Source of the DNA: Bacteroidota bacterium
GTDB lineage: Bacteria > Bacteroidota > Bacteroidia > B-17B0 > Aurantibacillaceae
Assembly: GCA_025360565.1 (NCBI GenBank)
Contig: JANYBY010000266.1
Location: 1-7,977 of the forward strand
Reading direction: 5' to 3'
Length of the DNA: 7,977 bases
A program made the translations under genes and the position numbers. The notes beneath the pieces are model-generated. The model saw only the letters and a program-made list of their open reading frames with translations. It did not search any database and was not told where the DNA came from. Positions 1-6,353 of this stretch are shown one piece after another. Every line of letters starts with the position of its first letter. Within the stretch, counting starts at the first letter, position 1.

Positions 1-1916
1 TTACCGGTGAATACCGAGTGAAGCGAAAATTTATTCACCACATCTTTTCCGGTTTCATTATAAAAACGAATTAATTTTACAAGCTCCTGTACATCTTGTT
101 TTATTTTTTCCATTCCAACAAGGTCATTTAACTCTGCTAAAGCATCGGCTAATTGTTTATCGTTAATGGTTAATTTTAATTTTTTCTTTTTCTCGGTTAA
201 AAACACGGTTTGCATATCTTCCAATGTTACGTTCGAAAGATCTTCTTTTGAAAGCGATTCCAGGTCTGTTGATTTCATCAGGCGTAAACCCATATCCTGT
301 TTGGCTTCATCCACAACAGCATTTACAAAACGTGCGTTGCCAAAATTTTCATCACGTTTACGGTAAGCTTCGGTTAATTGCTCTTTTAAATAGGCATCGG
401 CCTCGGCACTAAAAGTAATTTGTTTGTGTTCGGCCGAGTAAATGGCAATTTGATATAATTCCTCAGGCAAATAATCGTCAAAATGAAAATACTGTGTAAA
501 GCGCGATTTTAAACCGGGATTACTTTCAATAAAAATATTCATCTCTTTAGGATAACCAGCGCCAATAATGGCAATATCGCCGGGCCCATCGCTCATTTCT
601 TTCAAAAGCATTTCAACTACTTCTTTCCCAAAATCTTTACTATCCTCGCCCGATCGCGCCAAAGAGTATGCTTCATCAATAAATAAAATTCCGCCGCGGG
701 CGCTGTCGATCATTTTTTTTGTGCGGGGAGCGGTTTGCCCAATGTATTCGCCCACAAGAGCGGCACGGTCAACTTCCACCACATGACCCTTGCTTAACAA
801 ACCCATTTGCTGATAAATTTTACCGAGCATTTTTACAACGGTGGTTTTTCCGGTGCCGGGATTACCTGTAAAGATGCTGTGTAACGAAAGTTTTGAAGAA
901 TCATCAAATCCTTTTTCTTTGCGCAGTTTTGTAAAATTTAAATAAGTGATATTTTCGCGGATAGATTTTTTTACATTATCTAAACCGATGAGCGCATCCA
1001 ATGCAGCCAATAACTCTTCGAGTGTTTTCGGATTTTTTGAATCGTCAACCAAACCTCCTGCACCCGATGTTGCCGCGCCTGAAGCCACGGCTTGTTCAAT
1101 GGTTTTAATGATGGGCGTTTCGCCTTCCACCTCGTCGGCACCGCATTCAAATGTAACGGCGCCAATAAGTACATCGTTAAAAATAACTTCCACTAAATAT
1201 TTGTCATCTACCCAAATGCCACCGCTATCGCTACCCCAGGCCTTTTCAAAGGTATAGGTGTAATCCATTTTATTTGAATCGATAAAACCGGTTTGCGATA
1301 ACGCAGCTTTTTGCTGGCCGGCATCGTCGTAAAAATTCAGCAAAATTTCGTAATGATAATCGAGCTGGGTTCTATTTTTAAATTTTACTTCGGCCCAAAC
1401 ATATTTAGTTTCTTTTTTGCTGAAGCCTTTTAAGTATTTGCGGGTCCGGTCCTGCCAACCGTTGGCGTGGCTGTTATACAATTTTATATGTTCAATTTCT
1501 AAATAAGGGTTGGAGGTATTTGTAACCAGGCCCACATCGTTAATATGATAAACTGTTTCGCCAATAAAAACATCGTCAACATAAGCCATCCACTTATAAC
1601 TTCCTTTTTTCCAGAATTCGCCTTTGTTCTCAACGCCCCAGCCATCGCGCACATAAAAAATATTCTCGTCCTTTTTAACGGTAATACTCACCTCACGGTT
1701 GCAAAATTCTTCTTTGCCTTTAAGGTCAAAACATTTCAGGTTTACCTTTGCGGTCCAATCCTCTTCATCAAATAATTTATTATAAATAGCGAGTTCAACG
1801 CGTACATAATCTATTTCGGCTTTATCAAAAGTGGTGCGGTAACGTTTAAGATTATTTACCATCCATTCGTTGTTGCAAAAAGTAAGCAGTGTTTTAAATT
1901 TAAATCTCTTCTCCAT
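1..1916 (-). CDS. CbbX/SpoVK-type AAA+ ATPase with duplicated N-terminal beta domain (3' end outside window)
   Basis: The minus strand is open from ATG 1916 to the left edge: 638 residues with no stop. Residues 37-125 and 172-258 look like two copies of one beta-rich domain; both begin with a Y-V strand and end in a (D/N)DV(F/L)IG motif. A Gly/Ala-rich linker (about 279-290) leads to a complete AAA+ module: Walker A GNPGTGKT (351-358), pore-loop-like LVGEYIGQT (387-395), Walker B ILFIDEA (410-416), sensor-1 region ending GAGYP, a candidate arginine finger in NPGLKSRF, and sensor-2-like FGNARFVN. These are hallmarks of the CbbX/SpoVK (COG0464) clade, hexameric remodelling ATPases. A second module starts near 597 (DLVGMEKIKQDV) and is cut just before its Walker A. 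The substrate is unknown; the N-terminal domains probably recruit it. The start is the first ATG, with conserved-looking sequence from residue 1 and no Shine-Dalgarno. It is divergent from the MarC gene. Family assignment is firm, function is not. Confidence 0.93.
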   Translation of the reverse strand, partial: MEKRFKFKTLLTFCNNEWMVNNLKRYRTTFDKAEIDYVRVELAIYNKLFDEEDWTAKVNLKCFDLKGKEEFCNREVSITVKKDENIFYVRDGWGVENKGEFWKKGSYKWMAYVDDVFIGETVYHINDVGLVTNTSNPYLEIEHIKLYNSHANGWQDRTRKYLKGFSKKETKYVWAEVKFKNRTQLDYHYEILLNFYDDAGQQKAALSQTGFIDSNKMDYTYTFEKAWGSDSGGIWVDDKYLVEVIFNDVLIGAVTFECGADEVEGETPIIKTIEQAVASGAATSGAGGLVDDSKNPKTLEELLAALDALIGLDNVKKSIRENITYLNFTKLRKEKGFDDSSKLSLHSIFTGNPGTGKTTVVKMLGKIYQQMGLLSKGHVVEVDRAALVGEYIGQTAPRTKKMIDSARGGILFIDEAYSLARSGEDSKDFGKEVVEMLLKEMSDGPGDIAIIGAGYPKEMNIFIESNPGLKSRFTQYFHFDDYLPEELYQIAIYSAEHKQITFSAEADAYLKEQLTEAYRKRDENFGNARFVNAVVDEAKQDMGLRLMKSTDLESLSKEDLSNVTLEDMQTVFLTEKKKKLKLTINDKQLADALAELNDLVGMEKIKQDVQELVKLIRFYNETGKDVVNKFSLHSVFTG

Positions 1917-1953
1917 GGCTATTTTAATTTAGATAAAAATAAAAATTCTATTT

Positions 1954-1967
1954 CACTTATTAAAGTG
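1954..1967. promoter_or_regulatory. small inverted repeat in the divergent intergenic region
   Basis: CACTT and AAGTG flank a four-base ATTA centre, midway between the divergent ATPase and MarC starts. It lies about 45 bp from each ATG, a position where an operator could affect both genes. The arms are only 5 bp in very AT-rich DNA, so chance is a serious alternative. Confidence 0.2.
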
Positions 1968-1972
1968 TTTTT

Positions 1973-2006
1973 TTGATTTAAAATCGGCATTTTAACAGTA
2001 ATTTTG
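1973..2006 (+). promoter_or_regulatory. putative Bacteroidota-type promoter of the MarC gene
   Basis: TAATTTTG at 1999-2006 is an exact match to the Bacteroidota -7 consensus TAnnTTTG. A TTG at 1973-1975 lies 23 bp upstream, at the long end of the spacing described for this phylum. The box ends only four bases before the ATG at 2011, so transcription would start at or next to the start codon and give a leaderless or nearly leaderless mRNA. The match is read by eye; AT-rich background makes such boxes fairly common. Confidence 0.4.
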
Positions 2007-2010
2007 AGCC

Positions 2011-2583
2011 ATGAACCTTGTTTTTGATATTACCGAGATCTTAAAGGTAACTATGGTATTGTTTGCTGTGATAGATGTAATTGGCTCTATTCCGGTGATC
2101 ATTTCCGTAAAGCAATCAACCGGCGATGTAAATGCCATAAAAACCTCGTTTGTTTCGTTTTGTATTATGATCGGCTTTTTGTTTATAGGGAATTCTATCC
2201 TCGAAATTTTAGGTGTTTCTATTGGTGATTTTGCAATTGCAGGTTCCATTTTAATTTTTATTGTGGCCATGGAAATGATCCTGGGCATACAAATAAGTAA
2301 AGATAGTGTGGGTGCAACGGCTTCTGTTATTCCTTTAGCTTTTCCTTTAATAGCGGGCACCGGCACGTTAACCACTTTACTTTCTTTAAGAGCGGAATAC
2401 AATATTTTATCAATTTTAATTGCAATAATCATAAATGTAGTTGTGGTTTATTTTGTTTTAAAATATTTAAACCTGGTAGAAAAGTTTTTGGGTGTAAGCG
2501 GCATTGCCATTCTTAAAAAAGTATTTGGTGTTGTGCTTTTAGCTTTGGCAATTAAATTGTTCAGAAAATATACAGGTTTGTAA
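2011..2583 (+). CDS. MarC family integral membrane protein
   Basis: A 190-residue, highly hydrophobic protein with about six membrane segments (roughly residues 9-31, 43-65, 71-93, 105-125, 131-152 and 167-186). Two family signatures are visible: DVIGSIPVI (22-30), matching the DPxGxxPxF-type motif after the first helix, and PLAFPLIAGTGTL (108-120), the strongly conserved motif at the start of the second half. The length is close to the usual 200-220 residues. The family sits in the inner membrane. It was once linked to multiple antibiotic resistance in E. coli, but that role was not upheld, and the transported substrate, if any, is unknown. The start fits the family (MNL then the first helix) and lies directly behind a promoter-like box. 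Family membership is solid; no function should be inferred from the name. Confidence 0.92.
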   Translation: MNLVFDITEILKVTMVLFAVIDVIGSIPVIISVKQSTGDVNAIKTSFVSFCIMIGFLFIGNSILEILGVSIGDFAIAGSILIFIVAMEMILGIQISKDSVGATASVIPLAFPLIAGTGTLTTLLSLRAEYNILSILIAIIINVVVVYFVLKYLNLVEKFLGVSGIAILKKVFGVVLLALAIKLFRKYTGL

Positions 2584-2588
2584 AATTT

Positions 2589-2678
2589 TAGAGTTATAGA
2601 ATTGCAGCCCCGATAGTTATCGGGATTTAGAATGGAAACCCGGGATTTGAGCCTCAATTCAACAACTCTACAATTCTA
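2589..2678. repeat. palindromic intergenic repeat region
   Basis: This gap between the MarC and DUF486 genes is rich in short repeats. At its core, CCCGATA (2609-2615) and TATCGGG (2618-2624) form a 7-bp inverted repeat, and CGGGATTT occurs directly at 2621-2628 and 2641-2648. Outer units TAGAGTT and TAGAATTG (2589-2595, 2597-2604) recur as reverse complements at 2664-2670 and 2671-2678. From general knowledge, CCCGATA-N-TATCGGG palindromes are frequent intergenic elements in Bacteroidota. The hairpin is not followed by a T-run, so it is not a clear intrinsic terminator. Confidence 0.6.
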
Positions 2679-2694
2679 AAAATCTACAATTAAT

Positions 2695-2742
2695 ATGAGA
2701 TCTCTTTAAACCATACTTTTACTCGTAGCCTCTAACACCTTT
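2695..2742 (+). other. 5' coding remnant of the DUF486 gene carrying an in-frame TAA
   Basis: Reading in frame from ATG 2695 gives M-R-S-L, then a stop (TAA 2707-2709), then T-I-L-L-L-V-A-S-N-T-F, which runs straight into the ATG at 2743. DUF486 proteins normally begin with M-x-x-x-ILLL-x-x-SN-x-FMTxAWYGH, so this stretch is the expected first transmembrane helix with one codon turned into a stop. TTA (Leu) to TAA is a single-base change that would explain it. It may be a true nonsense mutation, or a sequencing or assembly error. Confidence 0.7.
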
Positions 2743-3063
2743 ATGACCATTGCCTGGTACGGACATTTACGTTTTAAGGATATATCATTTTTAAAAAATA
2801 CCGGAATGATCACGGCGATCTTCATCAGCTGGGGAATAGCGCTTTTAGAATATTCGCTAATGGTGCCGGCAAATAAACTCGGTGCGGCAGTAAACGGCGG
2901 ACCTTATAATATGTGGCAATTAAAACTGATCCAGGAAATAATTTCTATTTCGGTGTTCATTATTTTTACACTCGTTTTTTTTAAAACCGAAACTTTTAAG
3001 TGGAATCATTTAGTGGGATTTGCGTTTTTATTGGCAGCCGTTTATTTTTTCTTCAGAAAGTAA
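2743..3063 (+). CDS. DUF486 (DMT-like) small membrane protein, N-terminus interrupted
   Basis: From ATG 2743 the product is 106 residues and matches DUF486, a small family related to drug/metabolite transporters with about four membrane helices. The family-like opening MTIAWYGHLRF is followed by helices at about 19-39, 62-81 and 88-104. Other conserved-looking stretches are SWGIALLEY (29-37), VPANKLG (41-47), QLKLIQEIIS (59-68) and KWNHLVGF (86-93). The real family start lies 16 codons upstream at 2695, giving 122 codons, but a TAA at codon 5 breaks it. Translation from 2743 would remove most of the first helix, so the product may be non-functional unless translation begins at a non-ATG codon after the stop. 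Beyond that stop the frame is intact and well conserved, which suggests a very recent lesion or a base-call error. Substrate unknown. Confidence 0.85.
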   Translation: MTIAWYGHLRFKDISFLKNTGMITAIFISWGIALLEYSLMVPANKLGAAVNGGPYNMWQLKLIQEIISISVFIIFTLVFFKTETFKWNHLVGFAFLLAAVYFFFRK

Positions 3064-3076
3064 ACACTTTTTACAT

Positions 3077-3084
3077 TATCTTTA
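3077..3084 (+). promoter_or_regulatory. possible -7 box upstream of the sugar dehydrogenase
   Basis: TATCTTTA matches seven of eight positions of the TAnnTTTG box and ends four bases before the ATG at 3089. No TTG lies at a suitable distance upstream. The 25-bp gap from the DUF486 stop also allows co-transcription from upstream, so this is a weak call. Confidence 0.2.
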
Positions 3085-3088
3085 TTAG

Positions 3089-4666
3089 ATGAAAAATAAA
3101 GCACTGTGTTTTATTTCAGTCTTTTTAATTCAGATCAACTGGTTATTTGGGCAAGGATTTATTAGAAGCGAACTTCCTACTGCTTTAAATGTACCTTGGG
3201 AAATAACGTATGGTTCTGATGGATTTTTGTGGATAAGTGAATTGGGCGGAAAGGTTTCGCGAGTAGATCCTACCACAGGCAGCAAAACGGTTGTTTATAC
3301 GGCGCCTGATTATTTTTCGGGTTCACCACTTGAACAATATCCTTTTTGTCATATGCCAAACATTGGTTTTGGCACTTTGGGTTTAGCGCTGCATCCCGAC
3401 TTTAATATTCCGGCAACCTCTTATATTTATTACGTGTATTCTTATAATAGCGGAACCATACCAAGCCCGGCAACAAAATTCAAAATTGTTAGGTTAACGT
3501 GGAGTGCGGCAACAAATTCGGTGATAGCAAATGTAGATCTGGTCACATTACTTCCCGATGGATACGATCATTACGGTGGAAGACTTATTGCTGTTAAACA
3601 AAACACAAGCAATTACCTTTATTTTACTATTGGAGATAATGGTATCTCGGAAGATAATTCACCTACATGTTACAATCCACCCTCATTAAATCCGAATAAT
3701 TATACGCAAGATACAGGATATAAAACCGGTAAGATACATCGATTTAATATGGATGGAACTATTCCCGCCGATAATCCTGTAACCGGAAATTCGCTTTTTA
3801 CCAGAGGACATAGAAATCCACAAGGCTTAATTTTTAATGCCGGACAAAATATTTTATACGATGTTGAACATGGGGATAGGACAGATGATGAAATTAATGT
3901 TTTACAAAGCGGAAAAAATTATGGATGGAAATTTGTAAGAGGATATCATGCCGATAATAATTACCCGGGCGAAGCAAATTATGTTAGTTCTTATACTTTA
4001 AACCCGAATATAACCGGAGATGGATTAAAAGAAGCATTATACTCTTGGTGCGCTACCCCACAACCTACTACTTCAGTTTTTGGTGATTGGTGCACAGTGG
4101 CGCCTTCGGATGGAATATTTTATAATAGTAACGGAATACAGGGTTGGGCAAATAGTTTGCTTGTTGTTACTTTAAAGGATGGAATATCAACAGACATGGA
4201 AATGTATAGATTTAAATTAAATCCAGATGGAATATCCCTGGCTCCGTCTACAAGTTTAAGCCCCAATCCTCAAAAATATTTTAGTGCAGACCAAACACTA
4301 AATGGAAGATTAAGAGATATTACATTTTCGCCGGACGGTAAAACAATTTATTTAATAAATAATGGAGGAACAAATGCAGATAAAATTACTGTATATACGT
4401 ATGATCCTAATGCAAGCCTAACTTATAATACTGATGAAGCAGAAAATATAAAAATTTTCCCTTCGCCGGCTGATAATGCTTTAAATATTTCATCGAAAAA
4501 AGAAATTGAAAAAATAAAAGTGTATAATATGTTGGGAAGCGTTTTGATGGAAGAAAAAGGAAATGTGAGCTCAATAAATACTTCCAATTTAGGATCAGGA
4601 ATATATTTTATAAGTATTTTAACTAAAACCGGATACGAAAAGTCATTAAAATTTATTAAAAATTAA
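3089..4666 (+). CDS. secreted PQQ-dependent sugar (glucose/aldose) dehydrogenase with T9SS sorting domain
   Basis: A 525-residue protein in three parts. Residues 1-21 form a signal peptide (Lys-rich start, hydrophobic core, cleavage near FGQ). Residues 25-440 are a glucose/sorbosone dehydrogenase beta-propeller. Residues 453-525 are a type A T9SS tail (NIKIFPSPADN, KVYNMLGSVL, LGSGIYFISI, ending KFIKN). By comparison from memory with Acinetobacter soluble glucose dehydrogenase, the key sites are kept: Asp160-His161 in DHYGGRL (catalytic base His), TIGDNG, Arg242-Asn243 in GHRNPQGL, the DDEIN/NYGW region, Lys363, and Arg407/Arg409 in GRLRD. A counterpart of its Gln76 is not obvious. The expected reaction is oxidation of an aldose to its lactone with PQQ, outside the outer membrane or surface-anchored. 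Two Cys-containing stretches (321-335) may form a disulfide. The exact sugar and the electron acceptor cannot be read from sequence. No PQQ synthesis genes are in view. Confidence 0.93.
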   Translation: MKNKALCFISVFLIQINWLFGQGFIRSELPTALNVPWEITYGSDGFLWISELGGKVSRVDPTTGSKTVVYTAPDYFSGSPLEQYPFCHMPNIGFGTLGLALHPDFNIPATSYIYYVYSYNSGTIPSPATKFKIVRLTWSAATNSVIANVDLVTLLPDGYDHYGGRLIAVKQNTSNYLYFTIGDNGISEDNSPTCYNPPSLNPNNYTQDTGYKTGKIHRFNMDGTIPADNPVTGNSLFTRGHRNPQGLIFNAGQNILYDVEHGDRTDDEINVLQSGKNYGWKFVRGYHADNNYPGEANYVSSYTLNPNITGDGLKEALYSWCATPQPTTSVFGDWCTVAPSDGIFYNSNGIQGWANSLLVVTLKDGISTDMEMYRFKLNPDGISLAPSTSLSPNPQKYFSADQTLNGRLRDITFSPDGKTIYLINNGGTNADKITVYTYDPNASLTYNTDEAENIKIFPSPADNALNISSKKEIEKIKVYNMLGSVLMEEKGNVSSINTSNLGSGIYFISILTKTGYEKSLKFIKN

Positions 4667-4712
4667 TTTTTACTTTTTTTCTGTGTGAATTTTTTACCTC
4701 GTTCTTTTTTCG

Positions 4713-4720
4713 CACCTTTA
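4713..4720 (+). promoter_or_regulatory. possible -7 promoter box of asnS
   Basis: CACCTTTA, 18 bases before the asnS ATG, resembles the common Bacteroidota form TACCTTTG (six of eight positions) and follows a T-rich tract as such promoters often do. There is no clear TTG at the -33 position. The 72-bp gap after the dehydrogenase and the unrelated functions favour a separate promoter here. Confidence 0.3.
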
Positions 4721-4738
4721 CGACTCTATTTTTAGTAT

Positions 4739-6175
4739 ATGAAACGCATTCGGATCAAAGAGGTTTTGCAAACAACTCCGCAAAACCAGGAAATATTAGT
4801 TAAAGGTTGGATACGTTCATTTCGTAACGACAAGTTTATTGCTCTTAACGACGGATCAACAAATAATAATTTACAAATAGTAATTGACCTAAATAATATA
4901 CCTGAGGAAATTAAAAAAAGAATTTCTACAGGCGCAGCTATCAGTGTAACCGGAACTTTGATCGCTTCACAAGGGCAGGGACAAGCCGTTGAAGTGGCTT
5001 CAACAAAACTGGAAATACTTGGCGATTGTGATCCGGAAAAATATCCTTTGCAGTTAAAGAATCGTCCAAGTCTTGATTTTTTACGCGAGATAGCGCATTT
5101 GCGTTTTCGTACAAATACTTTTGGTGCTATTTTTCGCGTAAGGCATTCGCTTGCTTTTGCGGTACATAAATTTTTTAACGAAAAACATTTTGTGTATTTG
5201 CACACGCCAATAATTTCGGCCAATGATGCCGAAGGCGCAGGAGAAACGTTTCACGTAACTAATTTTGATATTAGTAACCCGCCAAAAGATGAGAGTGGAA
5301 AAGTTGATTATAAACAGGATTTTTTTGGTAAGAAAACAAATTTAACCGTGTCAGGGCAATTAGAAGGGGAACTTGCGGCGATGGCTTTTAGCGATATTTA
5401 TACTTTTGGCCCAACGTTCAGGGCCGAGAACAGTAATACCGCACGACATCTTGCCGAATTCTGGATGATAGAACCCGAAATGGCTTTTTACAATTTAAAA
5501 GATAATATGGCTTTGGCGGAAGAAATGCTGAAGTACGTTATTAAATACGCTTTGGATAATAATGCAGAAGATATTGATTTTTTAAATCAGCGTTTGCTGG
5601 ATGAAGAAAAACAAAAACCACAGAACGAACGCAGCGAATTAAATCTAATTGAAAAATTAAAATTTTGTCTGGATAATAATTTTGAGCACCTTACTTATAC
5701 GCAGGCAATAGATATTTTACGCGAAAGTAATCACAATAAGAAAAAGAAATTTCAGTATTTAGTGAACGAGTGGGGGGTTGATCTTCAAAGTGAACACGAA
5801 CGTTATTTAGTGGAGAAACATTTTAAAAAGCCGGTTATACTTACGGATTATCCAAAAGGAATAAAATCGTTTTACATGCGCCAGAACGATGATGGAAAAA
5901 CTGTTGCGGCCATGGATATTTTATTTCCGGGTATTGGCGAAATTGTTGGCGGAAGTCAGCGCGAAGAGCGTTTGGATAAATTAACCGCACGAATGAACGA
6001 AATGAATATTCCGGTTCATGAATTGGAATGGTATTTAGATACCAGAAGATTTGGCGCTTGCGAACACGCAGGATTCGGATTGGGTTTTGAACGTTTGGTT
6101 TTATTTGTAACGGGCATGACGAATATCCGCGATGTAATTCCTTTCCCGAGAACACCGAAGAATTGCGAGTTTTGA
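4739..6175 (+). CDS. asnS: asparaginyl-tRNA synthetase (AsnRS)
   Basis: Charges tRNA-Asn with asparagine using ATP, in the cytoplasm. The 478-residue product has the full class IIb architecture. An N-terminal OB-fold anticodon-binding domain (about 18-95, ILVKGWIRSFRNDKFIALNDGS...) is followed by the catalytic core from about 112. Motif 1 includes the proline of HTPIIS (155-160). Motif 2 contains FRAE (227-230) and continues through HLAEFWMIEPE. Motif 3 is GLGFERL (447-453), with the ATP-binding Arg452. YPKGIKSFYMR (371-381) and GEIVGGSQRE fit AsnRS rather than AspRS. TVSGQLEGE is also typical. The length is near the bacterial norm and no frame disruption is seen. The start follows family expectation (OB fold starting some 15-20 residues in). 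A direct AsnRS implies that tRNA-Asn need not be charged through the Asp-tRNA amidotransferase route. TGA is used as stop. Confidence 0.98.
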   Translation: MKRIRIKEVLQTTPQNQEILVKGWIRSFRNDKFIALNDGSTNNNLQIVIDLNNIPEEIKKRISTGAAISVTGTLIASQGQGQAVEVASTKLEILGDCDPEKYPLQLKNRPSLDFLREIAHLRFRTNTFGAIFRVRHSLAFAVHKFFNEKHFVYLHTPIISANDAEGAGETFHVTNFDISNPPKDESGKVDYKQDFFGKKTNLTVSGQLEGELAAMAFSDIYTFGPTFRAENSNTARHLAEFWMIEPEMAFYNLKDNMALAEEMLKYVIKYALDNNAEDIDFLNQRLLDEEKQKPQNERSELNLIEKLKFCLDNNFEHLTYTQAIDILRESNHNKKKKFQYLVNEWGVDLQSEHERYLVEKHFKKPVILTDYPKGIKSFYMRQNDDGKTVAAMDILFPGIGEIVGGSQREERLDKLTARMNEMNIPVHELEWYLDTRRFGACEHAGFGLGFERLVLFVTGMTNIRDVIPFPRTPKNCEF

Positions 6176-6176
6176 T

Positions 6177-6342
6177 CTAACCACGGAGACACGAAGATCA
6201 CGGAGTGCCACGGAGTTTTAATTTTTTTACGACTACCAGATCCTATATTTCAATTTTATCTCCAAAACAACAAAACGATACGTTCAATCACAAAACTAAT
6301 AAAATCTGTGTTTCTCTGTGCTCTCTGTGCCTCCGTGGTTAG
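6177..6342. repeat. 166-bp inverted-repeat element between convergent genes
   Basis: The left arm at 6177-6205 and right arm at 6314-6342 are 29-base inverted repeats. They match at 24 of 29 positions when aligned by eye, and the outer 12 (CTAACCACGGAG) are perfect. The arms are built from a degenerate CACGGAG/CACAGAG unit, with an extra CACGGAG at 6209-6215. The 108-bp middle is AT-rich and holds no gene. It starts two bases after the asnS stop and ends 11 bases before the amidase stop. It could be a MITE-like or REP-like repeat. If transcribed, its long stem could end or shield both convergent transcripts. Confidence 0.75.
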
Positions 6343-6353
6343 TACAACGGTGC

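Noticed and set aside
166..1775. Several plus-strand open frames of 60-100 codons.
   Set aside because: They lie opposite the continuous minus-strand AAA+ ATPase frame and show no family-like sequence.
1992..2432. A 146-codon minus-strand open frame.
   Set aside because: It is the antisense shadow of the MarC gene; its protein has no recognisable features, whereas the plus strand has clear family motifs.
2608..2624. The CCCGATA/TATCGGG hairpin as an intrinsic terminator of the MarC gene.
   Set aside because: No T-run follows it, and the same kind of palindrome is better explained as a dispersed repeat.
2714..2721. TACTTTTA as a promoter box inside the DUF486 5' region.
   Set aside because: It lies within conserved coding sequence for the first helix and has no TTG at a suitable distance; likely coincidental.
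4658..4671. Self-complementary AAAAATTAATTTTT at the dehydrogenase stop codon followed by T-runs, as a terminator.
   Set aside because: It is made only of A and T with no loop and would form a very weak hairpin; such sequence is expected by chance in this AT-rich region.
4732..5223. A 163-codon minus-strand open frame.
   Set aside because: It is antisense to the N-terminal part of asnS, which is unambiguous.
5270..5340. Possible lineage-specific insertion in AsnRS (residues 179-200).
   Set aside because: A similar lysine/aspartate-rich loop before TVSGQL is, as I recall, normal in Bacteroidota-type AsnRS, and the total length is ordinary.
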